Positions 1 through 8,761 of a DNA stretch of 55,641 bases are shown one piece after another. This DNA is from an uncultured SAR86 cluster bacterium (GTDB lineage Bacteria > Pseudomonadota > Gammaproteobacteria > Magnimaribacterales > D2472), in NCBI GenBank assembly GCA_902632555.1, contig CACPCZ010000008.1:1-55641 (forward strand), in the 5' to 3' direction. The notes beneath the pieces were generated by a model. That model made no database searches. It saw nothing but the letters and a program-made list of their open reading frames with translations, and was not told the origin of the DNA. Numbering within the stretch: the first letter of the stretch is position 1; each line of letters opens with the position of its first letter. The translations under genes were made by a program, and so were the position numbers.

Positions 1-781
1 TAGATATTTCGATGTTGCAATAGCAGAACAACATTCGGTTACATTCGGTGCTGGCCTTGCAATAGCAGGCAAAAAGCCAGTTGTAGCAATTTACTCAACA
101 TTTTTACAAAGAGCATATGATCAGTTAATTCATGATGTTGCGGTGCAAAACCTTAACGTAACTTTTGCACTAGATAGAGCTGGTTTAGTAGGTGAAGATG
201 GTCCTACTCACTCAGGAAATTATGACATTGCATACTTAAGGTGCATACCAAACATGACAATCTGTACTCCAGCCGACGAAAATGAAACAAGGTTAATGCT
301 AACAAGTGCATTCAATCATCATGGCCCAGTTTCAGTAAGATATCCGCGAGGAGAAGGTCCTAATGTAAAAGTTGATGAAAAATTAGAGACAGTTGATATT
401 GGTAAAGCAAGATTAATAGCCAAAAATAATACGAAGGTTATTTTATTAAATTTTGGTTCTTTACTTCATGTAGCAGAGAAAGTGTCTAAAAATCTCAAAC
501 TAACCCTTATAGATATGCGTTTTGTTAAACCTCTTGATAAAGAAATACTTATAAAGCATCTAAGTAATGCGGACTTATTTGTTTCGCTTGAAGATGGTTC
601 TATTATGGGCGGTGCTGGAAGTGCGGTTCAAGAATTTTGTTCAGAAAACACAATAAATATAAAATCATTGCTCTTAGGAATACCTGATTTGTTCATAGAT
701 CATGCATCAAGAGAAGAAATGCTCGACGAAGCAGGCCTTACAGCTGATAAGATTGAGTCTAAGATAAAAGAATTAATGTGA
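1..781 (+). CDS. dxs: 1-deoxy-D-xylulose-5-phosphate synthase, 3' part (5' end cut by window)
   Basis: DXS condenses pyruvate and glyceraldehyde 3-phosphate with thiamine diphosphate, the first step of the non-mevalonate isoprenoid pathway, in the cytoplasm. The reading frame is open from base 2, so the gene begins outside the window; about 259 C-terminal residues are present. Seen here are the transketolase-type pyrimidine-binding motif AEQHSVTFGAG, the segment YSTFLQRAYDQ and DRAGLVGEDGPTH, then the C-terminal transketolase domain with EDGSIMGGAGSAV. The GTG at 143 is internal to this domain and is not a start. Its last 23 bases overlap the convergent pgpA gene. The family assignment is secure; what lies upstream, often ispA, cannot be seen. 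Confidence 0.96.
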   Translation, partial: RYFDVAIAEQHSVTFGAGLAIAGKKPVVAIYSTFLQRAYDQLIHDVAVQNLNVTFALDRAGLVGEDGPTHSGNYDIAYLRCIPNMTICTPADENETRLMLTSAFNHHGPVSVRYPRGEGPNVKVDEKLETVDIGKARLIAKNNTKVILLNFGSLLHVAEKVSKNLKLTLIDMRFVKPLDKEILIKHLSNADLFVSLEDGSIMGGAGSAVQEFCSENTINIKSLLLGIPDLFIDHASREEMLDEAGLTADKIESKIKELM

Positions 782-1244
782 TATATGCAGGTACTATAGC
801 CATCAAAGCAGCAATGGCATCATCTGCTACGATACCAAAACCATTTTTATATTTTTTATCAAAATAGGAAACAGGAAAAGGTTTTAGAATGTCAAAAATG
901 CGAAAGAAAATTAATGCAGCAATCGCATATGTGGTTCTTTCAAATTGAGTACTAGCCAAAAATAATACTGGCAATAAGGCTATCCACATACCAACCATCT
1001 CATCTAAAACGATAGCCTTATGATCTCTTTTCTCAAGATATTTTGAAGCTTCTTCACATATCCAAATAGAAAAAAGGAACATAAAAATTGTAAAAAGAAA
1101 CATATTAATAAAGTGTGCTAGAAAAACAAAAACGATCCATGAAAATATGCTTCCAAAAGTTCCTGGAGCGAATGGTATTTTTCCAATGCCACCCAAGGTT
1201 GCAAAAAAATGAAATGGATTTTTAAGATTTGGAAAGCTATTCAT
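759..1244 (-). CDS. pgpA: phosphatidylglycerophosphatase A
   Basis: PgpA removes phosphate from phosphatidylglycerophosphate to give phosphatidylglycerol at the inner membrane. The 161-residue product matches the usual family length. It has the N-terminal GGIGKIPFAPGTFGS motif, a central acidic signature VLDEMVGMW, and several hydrophobic segments spread along the chain. It is the last gene of a minus-strand run from the thiolase through thiL, the same thiL-pgpA order found in other gammaproteobacteria. Its ATG sits within the stop region of a small ORF upstream, which suggests translational coupling. Its 3' end overlaps dxs tail to tail by 23 bases. Confidence 0.94.
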   Translation of the reverse strand: MNSFPNLKNPFHFFATLGGIGKIPFAPGTFGSIFSWIVFVFLAHFINMFLFTIFMFLFSIWICEEASKYLEKRDHKAIVLDEMVGMWIALLPVLFLASTQFERTTYAIAALIFFRIFDILKPFPVSYFDKKYKNGFGIVADDAIAALMAIVPAYITLILLS

Positions 1245-1389
1245 TATTTATAATTGTAACAACTTTCCTTGTAATTGATGGAGCTGTAGTGCACTTTCCA
1301 GCAAAGATGCTGATTAATTGATTATCTTGTTGAAAATAAAAATCTGGAGAAGATTTATGAATGTTTTTATTTAAAGGAGTCCCAGCCAT
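1237..1389 (-). CDS. small ORF of 50 residues between thiL and pgpA, function unknown
   Basis: An ATG-initiated frame of 50 codons fills the gap between thiL and pgpA. It starts inside the last 23 bases of thiL in a different frame and ends with TAG just after the pgpA ATG, overlapping it by 8 bases. The product begins MAGTPLNKNIHK and ends RKVVTIINNE. It has one cysteine in FAGKCTTAPS and no clear membrane segment or signal peptide. Overlap on both sides is typical of real genes in a compact operon, and codon choice looks like the neighbours. I do not recognise a family. It could also be chance open frame in a 122-base spacer. Confidence 0.45.
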   Translation of the reverse strand: MAGTPLNKNIHKSSPDFYFQQDNQLISIFAGKCTTAPSITRKVVTIINNE

Positions 1390-2260
1390 CCGAATCTAAC
1401 TCAATTACGTTATTATCTCTAATCAATGTAAGTTTGTCTCCATCTAAAATTTCACCAATGCAAAAATATTCATTTTTTTTAAATTTAGATGTATGTTCTT
1501 TTGAAGCTGTAAAACATAACTCAAAATCATCACCGTGACTTAAATCTTTTATATCTTTGTGTATAGGTATATCCTCATAAAATATCTTTGCGCCCACGTC
1601 AGACATTGAACAAATACTAGATAAATCCTTAATCAATCCATCAGAAATATCAATACAAGAGGATGCATATGATGATATGAATTTACTTTTGATAAATTGA
1701 GGTTCAGGTTTTTTAAATTTCTTGCAATATTTGGAATTGATGTTGTTATTAAAATCTTTTAGGCCTTGCCTGCCCTCGCCTAGTTTTCCTGTTAAATAAA
1801 TCTTATCTCCAATGCGAGCACCTGATCTTTGAAGTGGTTTGTTATAAAGAAAACCGAAAACGTTTGCACAAACGCTTAATTCACCATATGTTACATCGCC
1901 TCCAACAAGTTTAATTTGAAAATCATCTAATGATTTTTCAACGCCTTTTGTAAAATCCTCATACCACTTGATACATTTGGAATTAGATGTGAGCCCGATG
2001 GTAATAAATGATGGGAATGCTCCCATTGCTGCGAGATCACTTAAAGCTATTGCAATAGATCGATATGCCACATCTTCAGCTAAAAAATCTTTTGGGAAAT
2101 GTGTATCTATCCTTGATATATCTACAGAATGTACTAAATTTTTTTCCTTAGTATCAAGAACTGCGGCATCATCTCCAGAGCCGACAACAACCACACCTTC
2201 CGCATCTGACTTATTAATCAGATGCTTAAAGGTATTTAATATATTTTTTTCTGATATCAA
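1367..2260 (-). CDS. thiL: thiamine-monophosphate kinase
   Basis: ThiL phosphorylates thiamine monophosphate to thiamine diphosphate, the cofactor needed by the neighbouring dxs product among others. The 297-residue protein shows the AIRS-type fold motifs: GSGDDAAVL near the N-terminus, the metal-binding DLAAMGAFP segment, GGDVTYG in the middle, GKLGEGRQGL, and SCIDISDGLIKDL followed by HGDDFELCF. Length is slightly under the usual 320. Its first four bases overlap the end of the thiolase gene, and the run continues into pgpA. In many relatives thiL follows nusB directly; here nusB lies about 6.5 kb away on the other strand, so the ancestral nusB-thiL-pgpA block has been split. Confidence 0.94.
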   Translation of the reverse strand: MISEKNILNTFKHLINKSDAEGVVVVGSGDDAAVLDTKEKNLVHSVDISRIDTHFPKDFLAEDVAYRSIAIALSDLAAMGAFPSFITIGLTSNSKCIKWYEDFTKGVEKSLDDFQIKLVGGDVTYGELSVCANVFGFLYNKPLQRSGARIGDKIYLTGKLGEGRQGLKDFNNNINSKYCKKFKKPEPQFIKSKFISSYASSCIDISDGLIKDLSSICSMSDVGAKIFYEDIPIHKDIKDLSHGDDFELCFTASKEHTSKFKKNEYFCIGEILDGDKLTLIRDNNVIELDSDGWDSFK

Positions 2261-3444
2261 GAAGGATATCTTTCAAACAGGCCGCTGGCTCCCATGCCTC
2301 CACCAACACACATAGTCACAACACCAAATTGTTTATCCAAGCTGTGAAGCTGCCTCGCAATGTGGCCCACTTGTCTGGATCCCGTCATTCCAAAAGGATG
2401 TCCAATAGATATTGAACCGCCATCTAAATTTAGTTTATCCATAGGAATACCAAGTTTATCTCTGCAATATACAACTTGAACCGCGAAAGCTTCATTCAAC
2501 TCCCAAATATCTATATCGTCAATTGACATATTATAGTTTTTTAGAAGTTTAGGCACTGAATATACTGGTCCAATTCCCATTTCATCTGGCTCACATCCCA
2601 TAGTTGTAAAACCTCTAAAATAAGCCAATGGCTTTAGGCCAAGTTCTTTTGCTTTTTCCTCAGACATCACCAAAGTCACAGAAGCCCCATCAGAAAGTTG
2701 AGATGAATTTCCAGCTGTAACAGAACCGTTTTCTGGATCAAATACTGGCTTTAATGATGCAAGTCCCTCGAGAGTTGTCTCTGGCCTATTACACTCATCC
2801 TTATCAACTGTATAATCAATTTCTTTTGAATCCCCTGTCTCTTTATTAGTCAACAACATTTTTGTTTCCATAGGAATAATTTCATCATCATATGCTCCCG
2901 ACTGTTGAGCTGCAGCTGTTCTCATCTGACTTTCATAAGCATATTCGTCTTGAGATTCTCTAGAAACATCGTACCTTTTAGCTACAACTTCTGCTGTCAT
3001 GCCCATTGGAAAATAAATACCTGGAACTTCCTCGGCCAATCTTTCGTTTACAAAATTATCCATATTCATGTTCATCATCGAAATAGTTTCTGCTCCACCA
3101 GCAATTACTGTATCGTAACAGCCTGCCATAATTTGACTTGCTGCCATTGAAATTGATTGCATTCCTGAAGAACAATATCTATTCACAGTTGTTCCACCAG
3201 TAGTCATAGGCAATTTTGATAAAACTGCAGCGTTCCTTCCAATATTATGACCTTGAGCACCCTCAGGATTTCCACATCCCATGATAATATCCTCTACCGC
3301 TTCAGGGGGCATGTCTGGATTTCTATCTAACATTGCATCAATTATATGTGCCAACATTTCATCCGGCCTTGTCATGTTAAAGCCACCTCGATGAGATTTT
3401 GCTAAACCTGTTCTGACACTATCCACTATTACTACATTTCTCAT
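2257..3444 (-). CDS. thiolase family acetyl-CoA acyltransferase
   Basis: A 395-residue thiolase, which cleaves or forms 3-ketoacyl-CoA using an active-site cysteine. The nucleophile is Cys91 in RYCSSGMQS; the C-terminal catalytic elements are GHPFGMTGSR (His) and TMCVGGGMG (Cys), with NEAFAVQ between them. Length fits both degradative FadA-type and biosynthetic AtoB-type thiolases. No fadB or other beta-oxidation gene is adjacent, so direction and substrate cannot be fixed from context. It overlaps thiL by four bases, making it the head of a thiL-pgpA run, and is preceded by a small LETM1-like gene 22 bases upstream on the same strand. Confidence 0.9.
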   Translation of the reverse strand: MRNVVIVDSVRTGLAKSHRGGFNMTRPDEMLAHIIDAMLDRNPDMPPEAVEDIIMGCGNPEGAQGHNIGRNAAVLSKLPMTTGGTTVNRYCSSGMQSISMAASQIMAGCYDTVIAGGAETISMMNMNMDNFVNERLAEEVPGIYFPMGMTAEVVAKRYDVSRESQDEYAYESQMRTAAAQQSGAYDDEIIPMETKMLLTNKETGDSKEIDYTVDKDECNRPETTLEGLASLKPVFDPENGSVTAGNSSQLSDGASVTLVMSEEKAKELGLKPLAYFRGFTTMGCEPDEMGIGPVYSVPKLLKNYNMSIDDIDIWELNEAFAVQVVYCRDKLGIPMDKLNLDGGSISIGHPFGMTGSRQVGHIARQLHSLDKQFGVVTMCVGGGMGASGLFERYPS

Positions 3445-3466
3445 AATTTCTCCGTTAAAAACATAA

Positions 3467-3787
3467 TTATTCTAGTTCATCTTTACCTTTACTTAAACCC
3501 TTATACCAATCAGGAACTAACTCAATATCATATTCTTTTGCTTTTTTTAAAACATATGGAATAGATATAGGACTGAATGGCAGAATTACTAATATTCCTA
3601 AACCAAAACTTTTTAAAACTTGTTTTAATTGATAATTAGCTTCATCAATCTCTTGATCACTTGCCTTTCCATCAATGTAATTAGCATAAATATCAAGCAT
3701 TCTTCTATTTTCTTCAGTTTCCTCAAGAAATGAATTTTTTAGACTATATAGGACTTTTTGAATTTTTTTTCTATTCATAAAAAACAA
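3467..3787 (-). CDS. small LETM1-like membrane protein, function unknown
   Basis: A 106-residue protein with a charged, probably helical N-terminal half (rich in Lys and Glu) and one hydrophobic segment, GLGILVILPFSPISIPYVL, followed by a hydrophilic tail. The hydrophobic stretch with its PFSPISIP core and the following KKAKEYDIELVP resemble the conserved membrane and post-membrane segment of LETM1-type proteins, which in mitochondria take part in cation and proton exchange and bind ribosomes. That likeness is from memory of the motif only. The start could be the ATG at 3787 or the one at 3778 (residue 4). It lies 22 bases upstream of the thiolase and diverges from nth. Confidence 0.6.
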   Translation of the reverse strand: MFFMNRKKIQKVLYSLKNSFLEETEENRRMLDIYANYIDGKASDQEIDEANYQLKQVLKSFGLGILVILPFSPISIPYVLKKAKEYDIELVPDWYKGLSKGKDELE

Positions 3788-3810
3788 TTTATTATGCTAC
3801 ATTTGGTGTC

Positions 3811-4464
3811 ATGAAGAAATCTGAACGAGCAATAATTGTAAAAAAGATACTTGATAAAAAATATCCTAAAACACCTGTTCCGCTAAATCATGATGACAAT
3901 TTCTCCCTGCTAATTGCTGTTCTATTGTCTGCTCAATGTACCGATGAGAGGGTTAATCAAATAACTCCAATTCTTTTTTCAAAAGCATCTTCTCCAAAAA
4001 CCATGTCAAAATTGACTCAAAATCAGATTTACAAAATCATAAAGCCATGTGGATTAGGTCCTCAGAAATCAGCTGCAATTAAAAAACTATCTTCTATCTT
4101 GGTAAAAAATTTCATGGGTGAGGTACCGAACAATTTTAAAGATCTTGAAAAATTACCCGGAGTTGGACATAAAACTGCTTCTGTGGTCATGAGTCAGGGA
4201 TTTGGTATACCTGCTTTTGCAGTGGATACTCATATACATAGATTAGCTCAGAGATGGGGGCTTACAAATGGTAAAAATGTAAAAAAAACTGAGGAAGATT
4301 TAAAAAAGATCTTTCCTAGGTCTGCTTGGAATAAACTTCATCTTCAAATAATTTTTTGGGGAAGAGAGTTCTGTCAAGCCCGAGAATGTTATGGATTGGA
4401 GTGCGAAATATGTAGAAAATGTTATCCTAAAAGGAAGAAACCTTTTGTCCACAAAAAACCTTAG
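3811..4464 (+). CDS. nth: endonuclease III (DNA glycosylase/AP lyase)
   Basis: Nth removes oxidised pyrimidines and nicks the DNA at the resulting abasic site during base excision repair. The 217-residue protein has the full set of features: helix-hairpin-helix LPGVGHKTA with the catalytic lysine, the following VDTHIHRLAQR containing the catalytic aspartate, and a C-terminal iron-sulphur cluster loop with four cysteines in CQARECYGLECEICRKC. It is slightly extended at the C-terminus by a basic tail. It diverges from the small LETM1-like gene with only 23 bases between the two starts, and precedes glyA on the same strand by 39 bases. Confidence 0.96.
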   Translation: MKKSERAIIVKKILDKKYPKTPVPLNHDDNFSLLIAVLLSAQCTDERVNQITPILFSKASSPKTMSKLTQNQIYKIIKPCGLGPQKSAAIKKLSSILVKNFMGEVPNNFKDLEKLPGVGHKTASVVMSQGFGIPAFAVDTHIHRLAQRWGLTNGKNVKKTEEDLKKIFPRSAWNKLHLQIIFWGREFCQARECYGLECEICRKCYPKRKKPFVHKKP

Positions 4465-4503
4465 ATAGGATAAAATTACATTTCCAAACATACTTTTATT
4501 ATT

Positions 4504-5784
4504 ATGAAATCAAACAAAAGCGATAGTATTTTTTCTAATTCATCAAATATTAAAGATTATGACGTGGATCTTTGGAAGTCTTTTGAGAGCGAAGCTAAAA
4601 GACAAGAAGATCACATCGAATTAATTGCATCTGAAAATTATGCTTCAAAAAGAATCCTTGAAGCACAAGGATCTTTACTCACAAATAAATATGCTGAAGG
4701 ATATCCTTCTAAGAGATATTATGGTGGATGTGAGCACGTCGATGTAGCTGAGAACCTAGCTATTGATAGAGCTAAGAAACTTTTTAATGCTGATTACGCG
4801 AATGTTCAGCCTCATTCTGGATCATCAGCAAATGCAGCAGCTTTTCTAGCTTTACTTGAACCGAACGATACTATTCTTGGGATGAGTCTCGATCATGGCG
4901 GTCACTTAACACACGGATCAAAGGTTAACTTTTCTGGAAGGAACTACACAAGCTTTCAATATGGTCTCCATCCTGAAACTAATGACATTAATTACGACGA
5001 GGTATTGTCTTTAGCTAAACAACATAAACCAAAGTTAATAATAGCTGGATTTTCAGCTTTTTCAGGAATTGTTGATTGGAAAAAGTTTAGAGAAATTGCT
5101 GATGAAGTTGGTGCTTATTTTCTTGTTGATATGGCTCATGTGTCTGGACTTGTTGCTGCAGGTCTTTATCCATCTCCTGTTCCCTATGCAGATGTTGTAA
5201 CGTCAACAACACATAAAACTCTAAGAGGACCAAGATCTGGAATTATTCTTGCAAAAAAAAATGAAGAGATAGAAAAGAAACTTAATTCAGCTGTTTTCCC
5301 TGGATCCCAAGGAGGTCCTCTGATGCATGTAGTAGCTGCTAAGGCAATTTGCTTTAAAGAAGCTCTCGAGCCAGAATTTAAAACCTACATTGAAAAAGTT
5401 ATGAGTAATGCAAAATTAATGGCTGAAACAATTATGAATAGAAATATTAATGTAGTATCAAACGGCACTGAAAATCACATTGTTCTTGTTGATTTGAGAA
5501 ATAAAAACATTACCGGTAAAGATCTTGAAAGAGTTCTTGGTTCCGTGAACATAACTGTAAATAAAAACTCTGTTCCAAATGACACTGCCTCACCTTTTGT
5601 TACCTCAGGAATAAGAATTGGTACTCCTGCAATAACTACAAGAGGCTTTGGAGAAAATGAAGTAATTCAAGTTGCAAACTGGATTTCAGATATTATAGAT
5701 AACTTCGATGATGAGTCTTTACACACTAAAATTAAAGATGATGTACATTCTTTGACCGAGAATTTTCCTGTTTATAGCATATAA
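4504..5784 (+). CDS. glyA: serine hydroxymethyltransferase
   Basis: GlyA interconverts serine and glycine with tetrahydrofolate, supplying one-carbon units, and uses pyridoxal phosphate. The PLP lysine is Lys238 in [12 protein letters not shown]; other family motifs are [27 protein letters not shown] and GSSANAAA. Length is 426 residues against about 417 in E. coli, because of a short N-terminal extension ([15 protein letters not shown]). It heads the run glyA-nrdR-ribD-ribBA-ribH-nusB; nrdR starts at the very next base after the glyA stop, so the two are probably translationally coupled. Confidence 0.97.
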   Translation: MKSNKSDSIFSNSSNIKDYDVDLWKSFESEAKRQEDHIELIASENYASKRILEAQGSLLTNKYAEGYPSKRYYGGCEHVDVAENLAIDRAKKLFNADYANVQPHSGSSANAAAFLALLEPNDTILGMSLDHGGHLTHGSKVNFSGRNYTSFQYGLHPETNDINYDEVLSLAKQHKPKLIIAGFSAFSGIVDWKKFREIADEVGAYFLVDMAHVSGLVAAGLYPSPVPYADVVTSTTHKTLRGPRSGIILAKKNEEIEKKLNSAVFPGSQGGPLMHVVAAKAICFKEALEPEFKTYIEKVMSNAKLMAETIMNRNINVVSNGTENHIVLVDLRNKNITGKDLERVLGSVNITVNKNSVPNDTASPFVTSGIRIGTPAITTRGFGENEVIQVANWISDIIDNFDDESLHTKIKDDVHSLTENFPVYSI

Positions 5785-6267
5785 ATGTATTGTCCATTCT
5801 GTCAGGCTGAAGATACAAAAGTAATAGATTCAAGGTTAGTCACAGATGGTTCTCAAATAAGAAGAAGAAGATCTTGTGAGGTTTGTCACTCAAGATTTAC
5901 AACGTTTGAAACTCCTGATTTAGCACTTCCAAGAGTTATTAAAAGTAATGGTGAAAGACAACCTTTCAATGGATCTAAATTAAAAAAAGGTATGTTACGA
6001 GCTTTGGAAAAGAGGCCGTTATCAATTGAAGAAATTGATATTGTCTTTGGGAAAATTTTAAAAGAAATTAGGGTAAGAGGTGTTCGTGAAATAAAATCTA
6101 TTGAGATTGGCGAAATAATGATGAATGCGCTAAAAGAAGTTGATACTGTAGCTTATGTTAGATTTGCATCTGTATACAGAGATTTTCAAGATATCAAAGA
6201 TTTTTCTGAGGAAATTAGTTCTCTTTCAAAGGAAAAACCAAAAAGCAAAAAATCAAAAAAAAGATGA
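5785..6267 (+). CDS. nrdR: transcriptional repressor of ribonucleotide reductase genes
   Basis: NrdR senses ATP/dATP and represses ribonucleotide reductase operons. The N-terminal zinc ribbon is complete: Cys3, Cys6, Cys31 and Cys34, with the DSR and RRRRSC motifs between. The following ATP-cone domain covers roughly residues 49-140 (IKSNGERQPFNGSKL). At 160 residues it matches the family, apart from a lysine-rich tail. It starts directly after glyA and its stop overlaps the ribD start by four bases. This glyA-nrdR-rib order is common in gammaproteobacteria. No NrdR box was searched for in the window because no nrd genes are present. Confidence 0.96.
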   Translation: MYCPFCQAEDTKVIDSRLVTDGSQIRRRRSCEVCHSRFTTFETPDLALPRVIKSNGERQPFNGSKLKKGMLRALEKRPLSIEEIDIVFGKILKEIRVRGVREIKSIEIGEIMMNALKEVDTVAYVRFASVYRDFQDIKDFSEEISSLSKEKPKSKKSKKR

Positions 6268-7292
6268 ATTACGAAGATTTAATGCTTCGTGCTATTACTG
6301 AAGCTGGCCGCAATAAATATACAGCAAAACCAAATCCAGTTGTTGGTGCTATTTTGATTAAAAGTGATGAGATAATTGCAGAAGGCTATCATAAAGAGTT
6401 TGGAAAAAATCACGCAGAAATAAATGCAATTTATCAAGCAAAAAAGCTATTAAACATAAAGTTTAATAGCTTTTCAGAGCTAACGCTTATATGTACTTTA
6501 GAACCCTGTAGTCATATTGGAAAGACCGGCTCATGCGCTGAAGCCATAGTCAAATCAGGTATTAAAAAAGTTATTATTGGTTCTATTGATCCAAACCCTA
6601 AAGTATCAGGAAAAGGAGTAGACATTTTAAAGAAGAACAACATAGAAGTTGAAATTGGAATTCATCAAGATCTAGTTGCTAAGCAAAATAAATTTTTCTT
6701 TTATAGACACAAAAATAATAAGCCTTATATAACTCTTAAAATAGCAAGTTCTCTTGATGGAAAGTCTCACTTTAAGAGTCATGAGAGAGTTTATATTACG
6801 TGCGAGGAATCTAACTATGACGTTCAGAAATTAAGAGCAGAAAATGATGCAATTTTGACTGGGAAAAATACTTTACTTAACGATAATCCAAGAATGAATG
6901 CCAGAGTTAATTTTCAATTGAACCAACCTGAAAAGATATTATTATCAAAATCATATAATCATAATCTTGATAAATTAGAACGGCCATTTTTTAAAGGCAG
7001 TAAAACAACACATATAAAAAATAATGATCTTGAAAGTGCCTTATCAAAAATATTGCAAAGTGATATTTGCTCCATTCTTGTTGAGGCTGGTCCTAAATTG
7101 GCAAATGCATTTTTAGAATCAGGTTATGTTGATGAGCTTTTAGTCTATAAATCTCCAAAAAAACTTGGTGAAACAGCAGTAAGTTGGTTTAGACAAGATA
7201 ATGCTATAGAAAAATATGGTTTTAAACTAGAATCGTCATGTAAAATTGGTTGCGATATAAAAGATACATACCTAAAAAATGGAAAAAAGTAA
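6264..7292 (+). CDS. ribD: riboflavin biosynthesis deaminase/reductase
   Basis: RibD carries out two consecutive steps of riboflavin synthesis: deamination of the pyrimidine product of GTP cyclohydrolase II, then reduction of its ribosyl chain. The N-terminal zinc deaminase domain has the HAEINAI motif and the PCSH...C ligand pair (about residues 50-90). The C-terminal reductase domain starts near residue 150 (PYITLKIASSLDGK) and includes LRAENDAILTGKNTLLNDNP. At 342 residues it is a little short in the reductase half. It overlaps nrdR by four bases and ribBA by fourteen, so no ribE fits between ribD and ribBA as it does in many relatives. Confidence 0.95.
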   Translation: MNYEDLMLRAITEAGRNKYTAKPNPVVGAILIKSDEIIAEGYHKEFGKNHAEINAIYQAKKLLNIKFNSFSELTLICTLEPCSHIGKTGSCAEAIVKSGIKKVIIGSIDPNPKVSGKGVDILKKNNIEVEIGIHQDLVAKQNKFFFYRHKNNKPYITLKIASSLDGKSHFKSHERVYITCEESNYDVQKLRAENDAILTGKNTLLNDNPRMNARVNFQLNQPEKILLSKSYNHNLDKLERPFFKGSKTTHIKNNDLESALSKILQSDICSILVEAGPKLANAFLESGYVDELLVYKSPKKLGETAVSWFRQDNAIEKYGFKLESSCKIGCDIKDTYLKNGKK

Positions 7293-8358
7293 TACTCTAG
7301 AAATAATTGAAGACATAAAGGCAGGAAAAATGGTCATTATCGTTGATGATGAGGCAAGAGAAAATGAAGGCGATCTTATTTGTGCCGCAGAATCAGTAAC
7401 TCCTGAAATAATTAACTTTATGGCATCGAAAGGTAAAGGGCTAATATGTTTACCTATGAGTAAAGAGTTATGTAAAAAATATGATCTGAAGATGATGACA
7501 AATAATAATAGAGCCGCAAATAAAACTGCTTTTACTGTCTCTATTGAAGCTGCTGAAGGCATCACAACAGGAATTTCAGCTGCAGATAGAGCACATACGA
7601 TAAAAACTGCAGTAGATAAAAAATCTAAGCCATCTGACATAGTTCAACCTGGACACATATTTCCACTTAAAGCAATGAAAGGAGGTGTCTTAAGTCGAGC
7701 TGGTCATACTGAGGCAGCATGTGACTTAGCGAAATTAGCTGGTTTTCAGCCGGCTGGTGTCATATGTGAAATTATGAATGATGATGGAACCATGGCAAGA
7801 AGAGACGACTTGCTAAAATTTGGTAAGGAAAATAATATCAAAGTCGGCACTATTGCAGACTTAATTGACTACAGGCTATCAATGGATGCAACCATAGAAT
7901 CAGTCCTTGATAAAGATATTACAAATGAATTTGGAGAATTTAAACTAAATGTTTGGAGAGACAAAATATATGATGAGTATCACTTTTCTTTATCTAAAGG
8001 TAACATAAATAATGTAGAGTCGCCTCTTGTAAGAGTACAAACTCAAAGCATTCTTCAAGATATTCTTGGCATTGATGAGCTAGGAAAAAATTGGTCAATA
8101 AGAGACTCATTAAAAAAGATATCTGAAGAAGGAACGGGGCTATTTGTTTTAATTAATCATAGAGATGCAAAAAGTTATTGGCTTAACAAACTTGAAGAAA
8201 AAGAAATTGAACCAAAAAGCAATAGAAGAGTAATTGGTGTTGGATCACAAATACTTAGAGCTTTAAATCTAAAAAAAATTACTGTTCTAGGCACACCTAC
8301 AAAATATAACGCTGTTTCTGGTTTTGATATTGAAATAACTGGTTTTAAAAATGAATAG
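7279..8358 (+). CDS. ribBA: 3,4-dihydroxy-2-butanone-4-phosphate synthase with degenerate GTP cyclohydrolase II-like domain
   Basis: The N-terminal half (to about residue 200) is a RibB domain that converts ribulose 5-phosphate to the four-carbon precursor of lumazine; it shows VDDEARENEGDL, the metal and substrate site, and HTEAACDLAKLAG. The C-terminal half (about 205-359) has the RibA-like fold but lacks the three zinc cysteines expected in the SxRCDC-type region: the corresponding stretch reads VQTQSILQDILG. It is therefore unlikely to be a working GTP cyclohydrolase II, as in many proteobacterial RibBX proteins. A separate ribA is predicted elsewhere. The gene overlaps ribD and ribH. Confidence 0.92.
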   Translation: MEKSNTLEIIEDIKAGKMVIIVDDEARENEGDLICAAESVTPEIINFMASKGKGLICLPMSKELCKKYDLKMMTNNNRAANKTAFTVSIEAAEGITTGISAADRAHTIKTAVDKKSKPSDIVQPGHIFPLKAMKGGVLSRAGHTEAACDLAKLAGFQPAGVICEIMNDDGTMARRDDLLKFGKENNIKVGTIADLIDYRLSMDATIESVLDKDITNEFGEFKLNVWRDKIYDEYHFSLSKGNINNVESPLVRVQTQSILQDILGIDELGKNWSIRDSLKKISEEGTGLFVLINHRDAKSYWLNKLEEKEIEPKSNRRVIGVGSQILRALNLKKITVLGTPTKYNAVSGFDIEITGFKNE

Positions 8359-8761
8359 AATATTAGTGGCGCATACATCATGGTACCAAGAAAAAATAGC
8401 TAAAATGTTGGCTATATCTATTGAAGTGCTTGAAAGAAGTTTTAAATGTGAAAAAGTTCAAGCGCCTGGTGCAATAGAGCTTGCTGCTTTAGCAAGAAAT
8501 AAAATTCAAAAAACTAAATTTGATGGAATTATCTTTCATGGAATCGTTATAAGAGGGGAAACTTCTCATTATGATCTGGTGAGCACGGAAACTTTCAGAT
8601 CAATAGGTAAATTAGCCGATGATCATTCTGATATCTCAATAATTAATAATGTAATTTGTGTAGAAAATGAATTACAACTTAATGAGCGAATTGAAAAAAA
8701 TACACGGAATAATTCTAAAGCACTGATTAATCTTATTCATGAAAAATCTCGCAAATTATAA
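8351..8761 (+). CDS. ribH: 6,7-dimethyl-8-ribityllumazine synthase
   Basis: RibH joins the products of the RibD and RibB branches to form lumazine, the direct riboflavin precursor, usually as a 60-subunit shell or a pentamer. The 136-residue protein is short compared with about 155 in E. coli, but key elements are visible: APGAIELAALA, GIVIRGETSHYD with the phosphate-binding Arg/Gly segment, and the substrate loop further on. It overlaps ribBA by eight bases and nusB by 23, consistent with one transcript. No riboflavin synthase (ribE) gene is found in the run. Confidence 0.92.
   Translation: MNRILVAHTSWYQEKIAKMLAISIEVLERSFKCEKVQAPGAIELAALARNKIQKTKFDGIIFHGIVIRGETSHYDLVSTETFRSIGKLADDHSDISIINNVICVENELQLNERIEKNTRNNSKALINLIHEKSRKL

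Noticed and set aside
143-781. GTG-started ORF as a complete gene
   Set aside because: The frame is open to the window start and upstream residues match DXS, so GTG 143 is internal to a partial dxs.
7272-7640. Minus-strand ORF of about 120 codons inside ribBA
   Set aside because: It is the antisense shadow of ribBA; translation shows no family features and ribBA is intact.
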